Assembly: GCA_003142255.1 (NCBI GenBank)
Contig: PLLO01000019.1
Span: forward strand, 80,971-144,970
DNA length: 64,000 nucleotides
Direction: 5' to 3'
DNA from: Bacteroidales bacterium
GTDB taxonomy: Bacteria > Bacteroidota > Bacteroidia > Bacteroidales > VadinHA17
This document shows, in pieces, positions 19,701 through 27,614 of the stretch. The notes under the pieces are model-generated. The model saw only the letters and a list, made by a program, of their open reading frames with translations, was not told the origin of the DNA and made no database searches. The translations under genes were made by a program, and so were the position numbers. How positions within the stretch are numbered: the stretch's first letter is position 1; the number at the start of each line of letters is the position of its first letter.

Positions 19701-20984
19701 TCCAAATGATCCGCCGCTGATTTTCGGAATAACATTACCTGGAAGTGTAGTACTTATATTCAACCGTCCGCCGCCACCGCCGCCACCCTCACCGAACTTT
19801 CCGGGGTTATTTCCTCCGGTACCACCCATTATCGAGAGAGTAAGGCTATTTGTAGAGAAAGCTGAAAGGTAAAGTGCAAGAGTTCCTCCACCTCCTCCTC
19901 CACCTGAACCTGCAGATGCTTCTGCTGCCGCAGGTGTTTCACCATCTGCCAGAATACTATACCCATTACCATCAAGAATTTCACAGATTATAATAACAAT
20001 TCCGCCGCCCTTTCCTCCGGAAGATGTCGAAGGTGACGCCAAAGCGGTTGAACCGCCTCCGCCGCCACCAAGGTAAAGACCACTGGCAGCCAGAAGGGGG
20101 TAAGTAGACTTACCTCCGATCCCTCCATATTCTCTGCCGGCTGGCGTACAGACATCATCTGCTTCTAACCCTCCTTTACCTCCGGTACCTACTAGCGATC
20201 CTCCGCCTCCGCCTGAAAATCTTCCGCTACCACCTCCTCCACCAGTGAAATTGGCTCCATATCCTTTTGCATAATCCGGGAATATGGGATTCTGAATTGA
20301 ACTGCTGAGGTATGCTTTAGACACCAGGCTTTCTCCCTTTAGCCCGGAGTTCGTCCAGGAATTTCCGTATGAAAAATTATCCAGACCGGTACCTGACTCA
20401 ATGCAATTGCCAAGTCCTATAACCCCATCTCCTCCCTTAAAGCCCATGCCTTTGACATTTATGTTTGCATTCAAGGTAAGCTTGGTCCCTACAATAAGTG
20501 CAAGCACGCCTCCTATCATTTTTGTACTGTCCCATACCGCACAGGTTAGCTCAGTATCAACATTAGCTGCATATTTTGACGGAACTCTTACAAGCTGTAC
20601 ATTGCCCACTACACTATATGTCTTTGAAATGTTATTTCTGAATGTAACCTTGTTACCGGCTCCTACTGAAAGTACAGTCAGTAATTCATACGCACCGGTA
20701 GTTCCTACAGATATCTGGTACTCTCCATAGTTGCTAGTTTCAGGAACGAGACACTCGGCTCCTTTCATCTGGATCAGGAGAACAGTGTCGCCAGCCTGAA
20801 AGTATGAGAACTGAGTATTATCAGAGATTATTACGTTGTCGGTTCCAATGGCTGTTACTTTGCCATACTGGTTTATTGGTCCGCCAATAGATGACACCTG
20901 TGCATTAAGGGAGCCGTTAAAAAAAATGAGGATCAGCAGCTTCAATGCTAAAAGCTTAATATTGCATGACAACTTTCCCGTCAT
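16764..20984 (-). CDS. Large repeat-bearing surface protein with type-B gliding/T9SS C-terminal domain
   Basis: About 1,406 residues. The ATG at 20984 gives a proper signal peptide (SCNIKLLALKLLILIFFNGSLNAQ); the open frame extends 61 codons further upstream, into the kinase gene, and is rejected as a start. After about 200 residues comes a strongly Gly-rich zone, then six similar modules of about 95 residues (C near the start, YxYxWQ in the middle, YxRRIV near the end), two or more divergent modules, and a CHU_C/gliding-type C-terminal domain (IPEGISPNGDTLNNALKI, then WDWTGKD-like strand and PEGTYYYLLNV). This is a T9SS cargo and probably an adhesin. It is the first gene of the operon with PorP/SprF. 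Confidence 0.92.
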   Translation of the reverse strand: MTGKLSCNIKLLALKLLILIFFNGSLNAQVSSIGGPINQYGKVTAIGTDNVIISDNTQFSYFQAGDTVLLIQMKGAECLVPETSNYGEYQISVGTTGAYELLTVLSVGAGNKVTFRNNISKTYSVVGNVQLVRVPSKYAANVDTELTCAVWDSTKMIGGVLALIVGTKLTLNANINVKGMGFKGGDGVIGLGNCIESGTGLDNFSYGNSWTNSGLKGESLVSKAYLSSSIQNPIFPDYAKGYGANFTGGGGGSGRFSGGGGGSLVGTGGKGGLEADDVCTPAGREYGGIGGKSTYPLLAASGLYLGGGGGGSTALASPSTSSGGKGGGIVIIICEILDGNGYSILADGETPAAAEASAGSGGGGGGGTLALYLSAFSTNSLTLSIMGGTGGNNPGKFGEGGGGGGGRLNISTTLPGNVIPKISGGSFGTRSGIGHDAAVGTGGATLTSFVPFLNGFLFNSIKSSVTLNQTDSICSNVVPPPISGTDPVGGSGSYSYTWQKKYSLTGSPSIIPSATSKIYTPVATEANTFWVRRIVKDEITLLTDTSKWINMIVQPAITGNLIGTDTTICYGQDPHKLRPLNSGPSNGNGHYVYQWFSNNDNATWTTNASGTSTLSYYDPSALVNSTYYKRIVTSGRCVDNSTTVKITVLPSITGNVTSRPDSVICQGSLFNLLNASATGGGSGSYIYQWQDSISSSINFLPAIGTNNATTYSADTSDFTPISIEDRYYRRVVYSGPNITCMSKSVPIHLTRYHKIENNIIAADQTICSGSTPIALTGLLPIRGKLNDYAYLWQDSSKTATWTTRLTSTSNVTFSPTALTDSVQYRRIVNSSKCTNKSNKIVINVHKPVTNNVAAFLSGPGPDTTVCFNAIPRIIKGSVSTGGTDIAGSYAYLWEYSTDGTNYTAIAVAGTFKDYQPVALTLTTWFRRQAVSGMCSSLSNSMRIIVLPPISGNTISVDKSFICYNTVPLPVTTSVAVTGGNGTYTWLWQQSSDGITWATATGTSNQQSYAPPALTVKTWFRRITRSGLFDCCIDTSNIVTIDIYALPTGIITSIADTSLCSGGTVKLRIILTGSPNWTVVYNENSLQVTVTGISSSNTIISRIPSVSGTMATFNYSFASVTDNHSCVATSLTGTRKADVYHTPIANAGPDDEVCGPVYQMAAIPTFGTGSWTFPTQVLSGTASNPTTLVKIDSSFSTASVSCWFLWKETNWLCTSKDSVKIIFDNRIDSVNAGKAGKEMLFDNITKVNASPLLAFETGQWSVVEGNGDFEDNTASSTYVRNIANGNNIYKWSVKNGVCILEDTLLLVFIHPVIPEGISPNGDTLNNALKITGLDLTIQDVDLKILNGAGTLVFTTTNRNGRIWTDWTGKDSKGALLPEGTYYYLLNVTSKKTGHVAKVSGFVILKRQ
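17850..19600 (-). repeat. Six tandem Ig-like modules in the surface protein
   Basis: Six protein modules of about 95 residues each follow one another here. Each opens with a Cys in an xxICxG or xSICS-type motif, has a SYxYxWQ/YLWQ strand near the middle, and a YYxRIV/WFRR strand near the end, followed by ITGN or ISGN. Boundaries are approximate because they were set by eye from the translation. Confidence 0.75.
19700..20240 (-). repeat. Glycine-rich coding segment of the surface protein
   Basis: Several runs of five to seven consecutive Gly codons, and GGxGG blocks, occur between about residues 220 and 440 of the protein. On the plus strand this shows as repeated ccgcc/cctcc stretches. It is coding sequence, not a DNA-level repeat array. 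Confidence 0.8.
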
Positions 20985-21045
20985 CAAAAGACTTTTACGA
21001 ACTGCTAAGATAACTATTAAATTGAACAATTCAATGGGTATATGG

Positions 21046-24000
21046 TCATTCAGGAATAGCCCCTCCGGGTTTCTCAACGGTGTACTTAAGAGGCAACTCA
21101 ATGTAGAATATCGTACCCTTGTCAGAGGCAGATTCAAACCATATTCTGCCATTCGTCTCTTCAACATATTTCTTTACAATGGAGAGTCCCAATCCCGTTC
21201 CGGAAGATTTTGTGGTAAAGTTGGGTGTGAACATCTTATCTCTGAGAGTTGATGGGATTCCGCTGCCGTTGTCAGAAACCAGGACGAGGGCCATATCTCT
21301 TTCAACTTTCATGGAAACATTAATAATCCCCTTTCTCCCTGCAGGAATTGCCTGGATACTGTTCTTTATCAGATTGGAAAAAATCCCGTTAACATGCTCC
21401 TTGTCGGCATAGATAATCACCCTTCTCTCGTTAGGCCACTTAACCCTGAATTCTACATTTTCAGTGTCTTTGAAAAGTTCCAGAGTGGTCTTGATCTGGT
21501 CGGGAAGATTGACCTCTGTAAGGTTGGTCCCGGGGAGTTTCGCAAATGATGAAAAAGCCGTAGCAATGGAAGAAAGGTCATCAATGTACTCAACCTGACT
21601 TTTTGAGAAAGTTTCGATCCTATCTTCAAAACCGGGTGCTTTGTCTTTCCACGATTTCAGTAGTTGCTGAACATTCAGCTTCATCGGTGTAAGAGGGTTT
21701 TTTATCTCATGAGCGATCTGTTTTGCCATCTCCCTCCAGGCATATTCCCTTTCGGAGTTGGCCAGCTTATGAGCGCTATCCTCAAGTTCATCCACCATAC
21801 TGTTATATTGTTTTACAAGCTCTCCGATCTCATCATTTCCTTTGTACGCAAGATGCTCGCTCTTCTTGCCAAGTGAAACTGATGCCAGTCCTCCGGTCAG
21901 CATTGAAAGAGGCGATGTAAGCCGCCCGCTTATGAATACCGCAAGGCTAATGATGATCAGTATGAGGAGCAGTGTGAAATTAATAACAGCAACAATAAGA
22001 TTTGAGATCTCCCTGGCAAGAATGCTTTGCATCCTGAAATATGGAATATTTACATAAGCCGTTACGTTATTTTCAGTGTTGTAAAATGGCACATATTCTG
22101 ATATATACTTCATTTTACCCACCTGTTCAGTCTGAAGGTATTCACTCTTTTTAAGGATTGAAAGACTATTGACAGCCTGGTTATTCATCCTGTGACCGGA
22201 CAGGTTTCGGTAATAGATCTCAGGTCTCGACGTTGCCATGAGGAAACCTTGCAGGTCATAAAGGTTAATGTCTGTGTTGAATATATTTGAAAGGTTGATG
22301 AGAAGTGCATTCAATGAGGCATTTGTAGAGTTCCTCCAGTCGGTCGACAAATGTTTCTCTGATGAAAGCTTATCATCGAGTTCATAATAAATTGAATTAA
22401 GCTTCTCCTTCACATTGTCATAATGCTTTGAACGGTATTCGTTTATGGTAAGGAAGGCAACCACAGTTCCTATCAGGATGAAAGAGAACAGCAATATCCC
22501 TATAAATGACATCTGCAGCTTCTGCCTGAAGTTCAGGTTCATTGACCTCCTGGCAGCCGGCCTGCTGATAACAAGGAGCAACAGGTTTGTGAATATGAAA
22601 ATGAAGGCAAAAAGATAGGCAAATGAGATTATAACATCACCTGTTGTCAGTCTTGGACGGCTGATTATTACTGTCACATTGCCGTTTTTGAAAAGAACGT
22701 GCTTGAAGCTGCCACTATTGAATATCCTGTAATCCGAATCCTTGTCAATATAATCATCATCATCCTTGTCATAAGCAAATTCTCCTGACTTCAGAACTAT
22801 CTCTCCGTTGATATATTTTGCAAAAGAGTAGTCCCTTAACCCTGAATACCCATGGAACTTTTTGTCGATCAGAAGCTCGGAATATCCGGGCTGAAAAATG
22901 TTTACATCGCTGTAAAGCTCTATCAACAAACCATTTGTAAGATTATTGCCCAGGCTATATTCCAGTTTCCCGAGATAGTAAGAGCGGCCTCCCTGGTTAT
23001 CGATAAAATAAAAATCGGTTCCGGTAAGCTTGTGCCCGTATTTCCTTATCCGCTCATTGAAAAAATCGAAACAATTGACGGATTTGTTTTCATTCTCTTC
23101 GAGCAGGATTGATTCATCGCGCCTGCACAGGGTAACAATGATATTAAAATTGCCCCAGTAGCCTTTGAAATAGACATCGTACAGATAAGCTTTAATCTTT
23201 TCAAAGTCTGCCTGTCTGAAAACACGAACCTTCATCATACCGGCGAGTGATGGATCATCTTTCATTTCAGGCCACATATCGAGGAGAAGATGCTCAGCCT
23301 CGGGATCGTTTTCCGTAGAGAATGCCAGAGCCTGTATCTTAAGGTTCTCGCTTGTTTTAATATCGGTGAAGCGGGTGATGACAAACAATGAATAGAGACC
23401 GAGGATAACAGCGAATACAACAACCATGCTGAACATACTGATGTTTCTCTTCCCTCCGATCCATATCAGAAGTATAAGGCAGGTATAAAAAACAGCAACG
23501 ACCGCCATTGATACCTTGTCGCGGAACAGGAAAGCTGCAATTATGAAGATTGAGATGAGAACAGACAGGAGTATCTTTTTAATACCCGGATAGTTGCTGA
23601 TGTGTGAAACTTTCAAAATCAATAGCAGTGGAACAAGCGATAAAAGTATTACAGACACAAATCCTGCAATGCTGAAAAAACTCAATTTCAGAACTTTATA
23701 TGTCTCAAAATTTATATTGGAGTCTGAAACAAGCTGGCTGAAAAGAATATGAAACAGGCTGATCAGAACTGCTCCAAGGGCAGGAAAAATGAATATTTTG
23801 AATTTATCGAAATAATGTTTCCTGACTCGTCCGTCATTTTCGGGGAGATGCCTGTATATAACCAATGAAATTATGAATGCGAGAATGCTGATGATCAGAA
23901 GATGACCCAGTGATGGAATAAATGCATTAAGTGAAAATATGTACGGCGAGAAAAGATCTGTTACGAATATTGAGGAAGGTTTTTTCGGCCAGAGTAACAG

Positions 24001-24759
24001 CAGGTATAACGCAAGATAGATCAGCAGGCATGAAAAAATTCCTGCCGCGGGCCTTCCCTTTGCTGCTAAAACTGAAGTCAGCCTCAGAGAAATGAAAATA
24101 ACCAGAATGAACAACAGAGCCCACAATGCAAGCGGGAGAATAATAAAGACAGAGTTGCTCTTGACCAACGGGAATATAAACGAGAACAGTAATGCTCCCT
24201 TGTTATTGAAGACCTTGTATTCCGAAGAGTCATCTTTAATGTCAAATCCGGTATTTGCGGGCATCCTGAAATCCTTTTCAAAACCACTTTTGATTATGTC
24301 ATTCTCAAAACCATAATCTGTCCTGACCCTGAGAAGACCGACGATCATTTCATTGCCTGCCCTTACCGTTTGTGGAAGGAACCATCCATTCTTAAGAAAA
24401 AGGATTGGCTGTGCATACAACGAATCATCAAATTCCTTAGGCACATCAAAACCGTTATCAGACCAGTAGTTCAGCTTATTGTCGAAATATTCCAGGATGG
24501 TTATCTCGTTCTCCTCTGCCATCAGGAAGAATTTGTTTTCCGAAACAGAACCATGGGGTTCGCCGCGGGCAAGAACCGGCTTCAACCCGCTGAGGCAATC
24601 CTCCATTATCTTCTCCTTCTCGTGCAGTATCTTATTGAATCTCTTTGTTCTGAAATGGTATTCATAGTCGCTGAAGTAAACCGACTCTGCAACTATTGCC
24701 AGGGCGAAAAGGACAATTGCTGCTGCAACAAAAAATAATATATTCCGGTTATTCTTCAT
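21046..24759 (-). CDS. Very large multi-pass sensor histidine kinase
   Basis: 1,237 residues. An N-terminal helix and extracytoplasmic segment are followed by a block of about eight transmembrane helices (roughly residues 205-465), a second large extracytoplasmic segment, two more helices (about 737-795), a third sensory segment, a final helix and a HAMP domain. The kinase core has the H-box AHEIKNPLTPMKLNVQQL (His1017), an N-box NLIKNSIQAI, the G1 box DNGSGIP, and FTPNFTTKSSGTGLGLSI. The H-box is NtrY-like. There is no receiver domain and no response regulator next to it. It follows rlmH by 16 bases and lies upstream of the surface-protein operon. Confidence 0.9.
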   Translation of the reverse strand: MKNNRNILFFVAAAIVLFALAIVAESVYFSDYEYHFRTKRFNKILHEKEKIMEDCLSGLKPVLARGEPHGSVSENKFFLMAEENEITILEYFDNKLNYWSDNGFDVPKEFDDSLYAQPILFLKNGWFLPQTVRAGNEMIVGLLRVRTDYGFENDIIKSGFEKDFRMPANTGFDIKDDSSEYKVFNNKGALLFSFIFPLVKSNSVFIILPLALWALLFILVIFISLRLTSVLAAKGRPAAGIFSCLLIYLALYLLLLWPKKPSSIFVTDLFSPYIFSLNAFIPSLGHLLIISILAFIISLVIYRHLPENDGRVRKHYFDKFKIFIFPALGAVLISLFHILFSQLVSDSNINFETYKVLKLSFFSIAGFVSVILLSLVPLLLILKVSHISNYPGIKKILLSVLISIFIIAAFLFRDKVSMAVVAVFYTCLILLIWIGGKRNISMFSMVVVFAVILGLYSLFVITRFTDIKTSENLKIQALAFSTENDPEAEHLLLDMWPEMKDDPSLAGMMKVRVFRQADFEKIKAYLYDVYFKGYWGNFNIIVTLCRRDESILLEENENKSVNCFDFFNERIRKYGHKLTGTDFYFIDNQGGRSYYLGKLEYSLGNNLTNGLLIELYSDVNIFQPGYSELLIDKKFHGYSGLRDYSFAKYINGEIVLKSGEFAYDKDDDDYIDKDSDYRIFNSGSFKHVLFKNGNVTVIISRPRLTTGDVIISFAYLFAFIFIFTNLLLLVISRPAARRSMNLNFRQKLQMSFIGILLFSFILIGTVVAFLTINEYRSKHYDNVKEKLNSIYYELDDKLSSEKHLSTDWRNSTNASLNALLINLSNIFNTDINLYDLQGFLMATSRPEIYYRNLSGHRMNNQAVNSLSILKKSEYLQTEQVGKMKYISEYVPFYNTENNVTAYVNIPYFRMQSILAREISNLIVAVINFTLLLILIIISLAVFISGRLTSPLSMLTGGLASVSLGKKSEHLAYKGNDEIGELVKQYNSMVDELEDSAHKLANSEREYAWREMAKQIAHEIKNPLTPMKLNVQQLLKSWKDKAPGFEDRIETFSKSQVEYIDDLSSIATAFSSFAKLPGTNLTEVNLPDQIKTTLELFKDTENVEFRVKWPNERRVIIYADKEHVNGIFSNLIKNSIQAIPAGRKGIINVSMKVERDMALVLVSDNGSGIPSTLRDKMFTPNFTTKSSGTGLGLSIVKKYVEETNGRIWFESASDKGTIFYIELPLKYTVEKPGGAIPE

Positions 24760-24775
24760 TATTTATATCACTGCT

Positions 24776-25249
24776 CTATTCATGATGATAAGGTTCGCCT
24801 CTTATTATTGTAAAAGCCCTGTAAAGCTGTTCAGCAAACAATAATCGTACCAGTTGATGCGGGAAAGTCATTTTTGAAAGTGAAATCCTGAAATCGGCTC
24901 TCGAATAAACTTCCTCAGAAAATCCCCACGGCCCGCCTATTACAAAAACTATCCTTTTCCCGGAGCCGGCGAACTTCTTTTCGAGCCATTCTGCAAATTC
25001 TGCAGTTCTTAATTCTTTCCCCCTTTCATCAAGCAGTACCAGGTAATCATCTTTGCTCACTGACTGCAATATCTTGTTGCCCTCTTTTGCCTTTTGCTCC
25101 TGACCAGGCATGTTGCGTGTGTTTTTAAGATCAGGAATTGTTATAACCTCGAACCCGGCATATTTGCTTATTCGGGAACTATAAACTTCAAAACCTTCAG
25201 AGACATGCCTTTCATTTGTCTTGCCGGTTTGTATCAGGGCGATTTTCAT
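24776..25249 (-). CDS. rlmH: 23S rRNA (pseudouridine-1915 N3) methyltransferase RlmH
   Basis: Methylates pseudouridine 1915 in helix 69 of 23S rRNA, using S-adenosylmethionine. The 157-residue length and the SPOUT-class core are typical: DYLVLLDERGKEL, VFVIGGPWGFSEEV, and the C-terminal block SLSKMTFPHQLVRLLFAEQLYRA ending in GEPYHHE. A good promoter lies upstream. The histidine kinase gene follows 16 bases later and may be co-transcribed. Confidence 0.97.
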   Translation of the reverse strand: MKIALIQTGKTNERHVSEGFEVYSSRISKYAGFEVITIPDLKNTRNMPGQEQKAKEGNKILQSVSKDDYLVLLDERGKELRTAEFAEWLEKKFAGSGKRIVFVIGGPWGFSEEVYSRADFRISLSKMTFPHQLVRLLFAEQLYRAFTIIRGEPYHHE

Positions 25250-25298
25250 AAATATTGGCGCGACTTTTGTGTATAAATAACCTGCATGCGTACAGATG

Positions 25299-25329
25299 CA
25301 AAAATATAATTAATAACGTGTTCAGGCAA
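25299..25329 (-). promoter_or_regulatory. Promoter of rlmH
   Basis: On the minus strand a -33 TTG (25329-25327) and a -7 TATTTTTG (25306-25299) are separated by exactly 20 bases, matching the Bacteroidota consensus TTG-N19-21-TAnnTTTG. The -7 box is 49 bases from the rlmH ATG. Confidence 0.7.
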
Positions 25330-25378
25330 TTCTAATTATATTGGGCCTGAATGAGTGTTTTTGGTTTATGAAAATAGT

Positions 25379-25386
25379 TAAATTTG
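25379..25386 (+). promoter_or_regulatory. Candidate -7 promoter box for the DUF4783-nadC operon
   Basis: TAAATTTG lies 40 bases before the DUF4783 ATG and fits TAnnTTTG. A TTG lies 15 bases upstream, which is shorter than the usual spacing. Confidence 0.45.
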
Positions 25387-25426
25387 TAAAGAAATTAATC
25401 TGAAAGTCGGTAAAAACTAATTTTAA

Positions 25427-25831
25427 ATGAAACTTAAGAATATTTTTCCTGTCATTTTCCTGTTAATCAACAGCTTCGTGCTTACGGCACAGGAGCAGAC
25501 AAGGATTCCTCCGGGCATTTCAATTGCTTTTAAAGCAGGGAATGCTGCCGAGTTGTCGAAGTATCTTAATTCGACCGTGGAGCTTACGGTGCTTGACAAA
25601 GAAGATTTCTACAAAAAAAATGTTGCGGAAGCTATCCTGAAAGATTTCTTTATTTCTTACCCGACAAAAGATTTCATCGTGAGTCACCAGGGTGCAAATA
25701 ATTATGCACAATATGCTATCGGCAACCTTATAACAGAGAGGGGCGTTTTCAGGGTTTACTTTCTGCTAAAGAAAGTAGGCCCGGATCTTCTGATTCATCA
25801 GATACGCATAGAATCTGAAAATGGAAAATAG
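25427..25831 (+). CDS. DUF4783 family exported protein
   Basis: A 134-residue protein with a signal peptide (MKLKNIFPVIFLLINSFVLTAQ). The mature domain has an NTF2/SnoaL-like layout of short helices and strands (SIAFKAGNAAELSKYLNST and the terminal strand LLIHQIRIE). This is the small domain found next to nadC in many Bacteroidota; no biochemical role is established that I know of. Its last 11 bases overlap the start of nadC, so translation is probably coupled. Confidence 0.85.
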   Translation: MKLKNIFPVIFLLINSFVLTAQEQTRIPPGISIAFKAGNAAELSKYLNSTVELTVLDKEDFYKKNVAEAILKDFFISYPTKDFIVSHQGANNYAQYAIGNLITERGVFRVYFLLKKVGPDLLIHQIRIESENGK

Positions 25832-26663
25832 GAACCTTCGTGATTTTATCCTGCGAAGCATTGGAGAGGATCTGGGAGACGGTGACCACTCTTCGCTTGC
25901 CTGCATCCCATGGGAAACCACAGGCAAAGCAAAATTACTGATAAAGGAAGAGGGAATACTTGCCGGCGTAGAGGTTGCAAAAGAAACTTTCGCAGCCATT
26001 GATAAGGATCTTTCTTGCGAAATATTTATTGCGGACGGGAAGCATATCAATCCCGGTGATATCGTTTTTCATGTTTCGGGAAGGCAGCAGTCGATCCTTA
26101 AATCGGAGCGCCTTGTGCTTAACATCATGCAAAGAATGAGCGGGATTGCTACAAGCACCAATCAATATGTTTCAAGGATAAACGGACTGAAGGCAAAAAT
26201 ACTCGATACCCGTAAGACGACGCCCGGCCTTCGTTTTCTTGAAAAGGAGGCAGTCCGTATCGGCGGAGGGATGAATCACAGAATGGGCCTTTTCGACATG
26301 ATCATGCTCAAGGATAATCACATCGTATTCGCCGGCGGAATCGAAAAAGCAATTGAAAAAACTAGGGATTACCTTATTAAATCGAACAGGAAGCTTAAAA
26401 TTGAAATTGAAGCCAGGAACCTTGATGATGTAAAAAGAATACTGGCTGCAGGGGGTGTGAACCGCATCATGCTCGATAATTTTAACCTTGCAGATACTTC
26501 AGAAGCTGTAAAACTTATTGCAGGCAGATATGAAATAGAATCTTCCGGCGGAATAACCCTTGAAACTGTCAGGTCTTATGCTGAATGTGGTGTCGATTTC
26601 ATATCAGTCGGCGCCCTGACTCATCACATAAAGAGCCTGGATATGAGCTTAAAAGCGATTTAA
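25821..26663 (+). CDS. nadC: Nicotinate-nucleotide pyrophosphorylase (quinolinate phosphoribosyltransferase)
   Basis: Makes nicotinate mononucleotide from quinolinate and PRPP in de novo NAD synthesis. The hallmark segments are present: LVLNIMQRMSGIAT, ILDTRKTTPGLRFLEKEAV, the active-site loop GGGMNHRMGLFDMIMLKDNH, and the C-terminal barrel strands IEIEARNLDD and ESSGGITLETV. Length 280 is normal. It overlaps DUF4783 by 11 bases and is followed 3 bases later by the YihY/BrkB gene. nadA and nadB are not in the window. Confidence 0.97.
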   Translation: MENRNLRDFILRSIGEDLGDGDHSSLACIPWETTGKAKLLIKEEGILAGVEVAKETFAAIDKDLSCEIFIADGKHINPGDIVFHVSGRQQSILKSERLVLNIMQRMSGIATSTNQYVSRINGLKAKILDTRKTTPGLRFLEKEAVRIGGGMNHRMGLFDMIMLKDNHIVFAGGIEKAIEKTRDYLIKSNRKLKIEIEARNLDDVKRILAAGGVNRIMLDNFNLADTSEAVKLIAGRYEIESSGGITLETVRSYAECGVDFISVGALTHHIKSLDMSLKAI

Positions 26664-26666
26664 TCT

Positions 26667-27614
26667 ATGCATCTGAAACACGGGAACCGCTATTATAAAG
26701 GCAAAAGCAAGCTGCAAAACCTGAGTCTTCCCGGATTCGACGGTGTTTCTATAAACCATGTGGTAAATTTTGTAATAAAAGGATTCCAGAAAGGAGTGCT
26801 CGTAACCAGAGCCTCTGCCATAGCCTTCAATCTCCTCATGGCACTCATTCCTGCAACAATATTTCTTTTTACCCTCATCCCATTTATCCCTATCCCGAAT
26901 TTCCATGAAGAGCTCATCAAATTATTTGAAAGCATATTGCCTGTAAATGCCTTCTCCTTTCTTGAAACAACTATTGTCGATATGGTCACGAAAAAAAGTG
27001 GCGGATTTCTTCTCTTCATGTTCGTTGCAACCATTGTTTTTTCAACCAACGGAATCCATGCTATTATCAATGCATTTGTTGTATCATCGCACTCATTCAA
27101 ACCCAGGTCGTGGGTAAATCAGAGGAAGATATCCATCATTCTGCTTTTGATTGGGATTCTAATGATCGGGCTGGCAGGGTTCATGGTTATCTTCGGCAAA
27201 ATGGCAATAACAAGGCTTGTTGAACTGGAAATAATTGAAAGACATCTTGTGATCTTCATGCTCATCCTGCTTAAATGGATTATTGTAATCCTGCTTATGC
27301 TTCTGGCTATATCAAATCTCTATTATTTTGCCCCCGCCATAAAATCCGATTTCAGATTCATTTCTCCGGGTTCTATAGTAGCAACAATACTGTTCATAAT
27401 AACCTCACTTGGCTTTTCTGCCTATGTGAATCATTTCGGCCAGTACAACAAGCTGTACGGATGGATCGGAACTCTTATAGTAATACTGGTCTGGCTCTAC
27501 TTTAACTCGATAGCTCTGCTGATCGGGTTTGAGCTCAACCTGAGCATTAAAGAGGCGAAGGATGAAGATGATGAAAGGATCCGGTCTATCAGTTGCAATG
27601 AAGAAACTCTTTGA
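26667..27614 (+). CDS. YihY/BrkB family integral membrane protein
   Basis: A 315-residue protein with about six transmembrane helices, the first at residues about 48-70 (ASAIAFNLLMALIPATIFLFTLIP). The family shares TRASAIAFNLLMALIP and the GWIGTLIVILVWLYFNSIALLIGFELN segment near the end. The family was once thought to be RNase BN; that was corrected, and its function is unsettled. It is the last gene of the DUF4783-nadC unit, and its 3' end overlaps that of the convergent glutamine synthetase gene by 26 bases. Confidence 0.9.
   Translation: MHLKHGNRYYKGKSKLQNLSLPGFDGVSINHVVNFVIKGFQKGVLVTRASAIAFNLLMALIPATIFLFTLIPFIPIPNFHEELIKLFESILPVNAFSFLETTIVDMVTKKSGGFLLFMFVATIVFSTNGIHAIINAFVVSSHSFKPRSWVNQRKISIILLLIGILMIGLAGFMVIFGKMAITRLVELEIIERHLVIFMLILLKWIIVILLMLLAISNLYYFAPAIKSDFRFISPGSIVATILFIITSLGFSAYVNHFGQYNKLYGWIGTLIVILVWLYFNSIALLIGFELNLSIKEAKDEDDERIRSISCNEETL

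Noticed and set aside
19700-20240. Periodic cctcc/ccgcc tracts that look like a short repeat array
   Set aside because: They are Gly codons in the surface-protein gene in one reading frame; there are no constant repeats with unique spacers, so no CRISPR.
20985-21167. 61-codon upstream extension of the surface-protein frame
   Set aside because: It overlaps the end of the histidine kinase gene, lacks a signal peptide at its start, and the ATG at 20984 gives a proper one.
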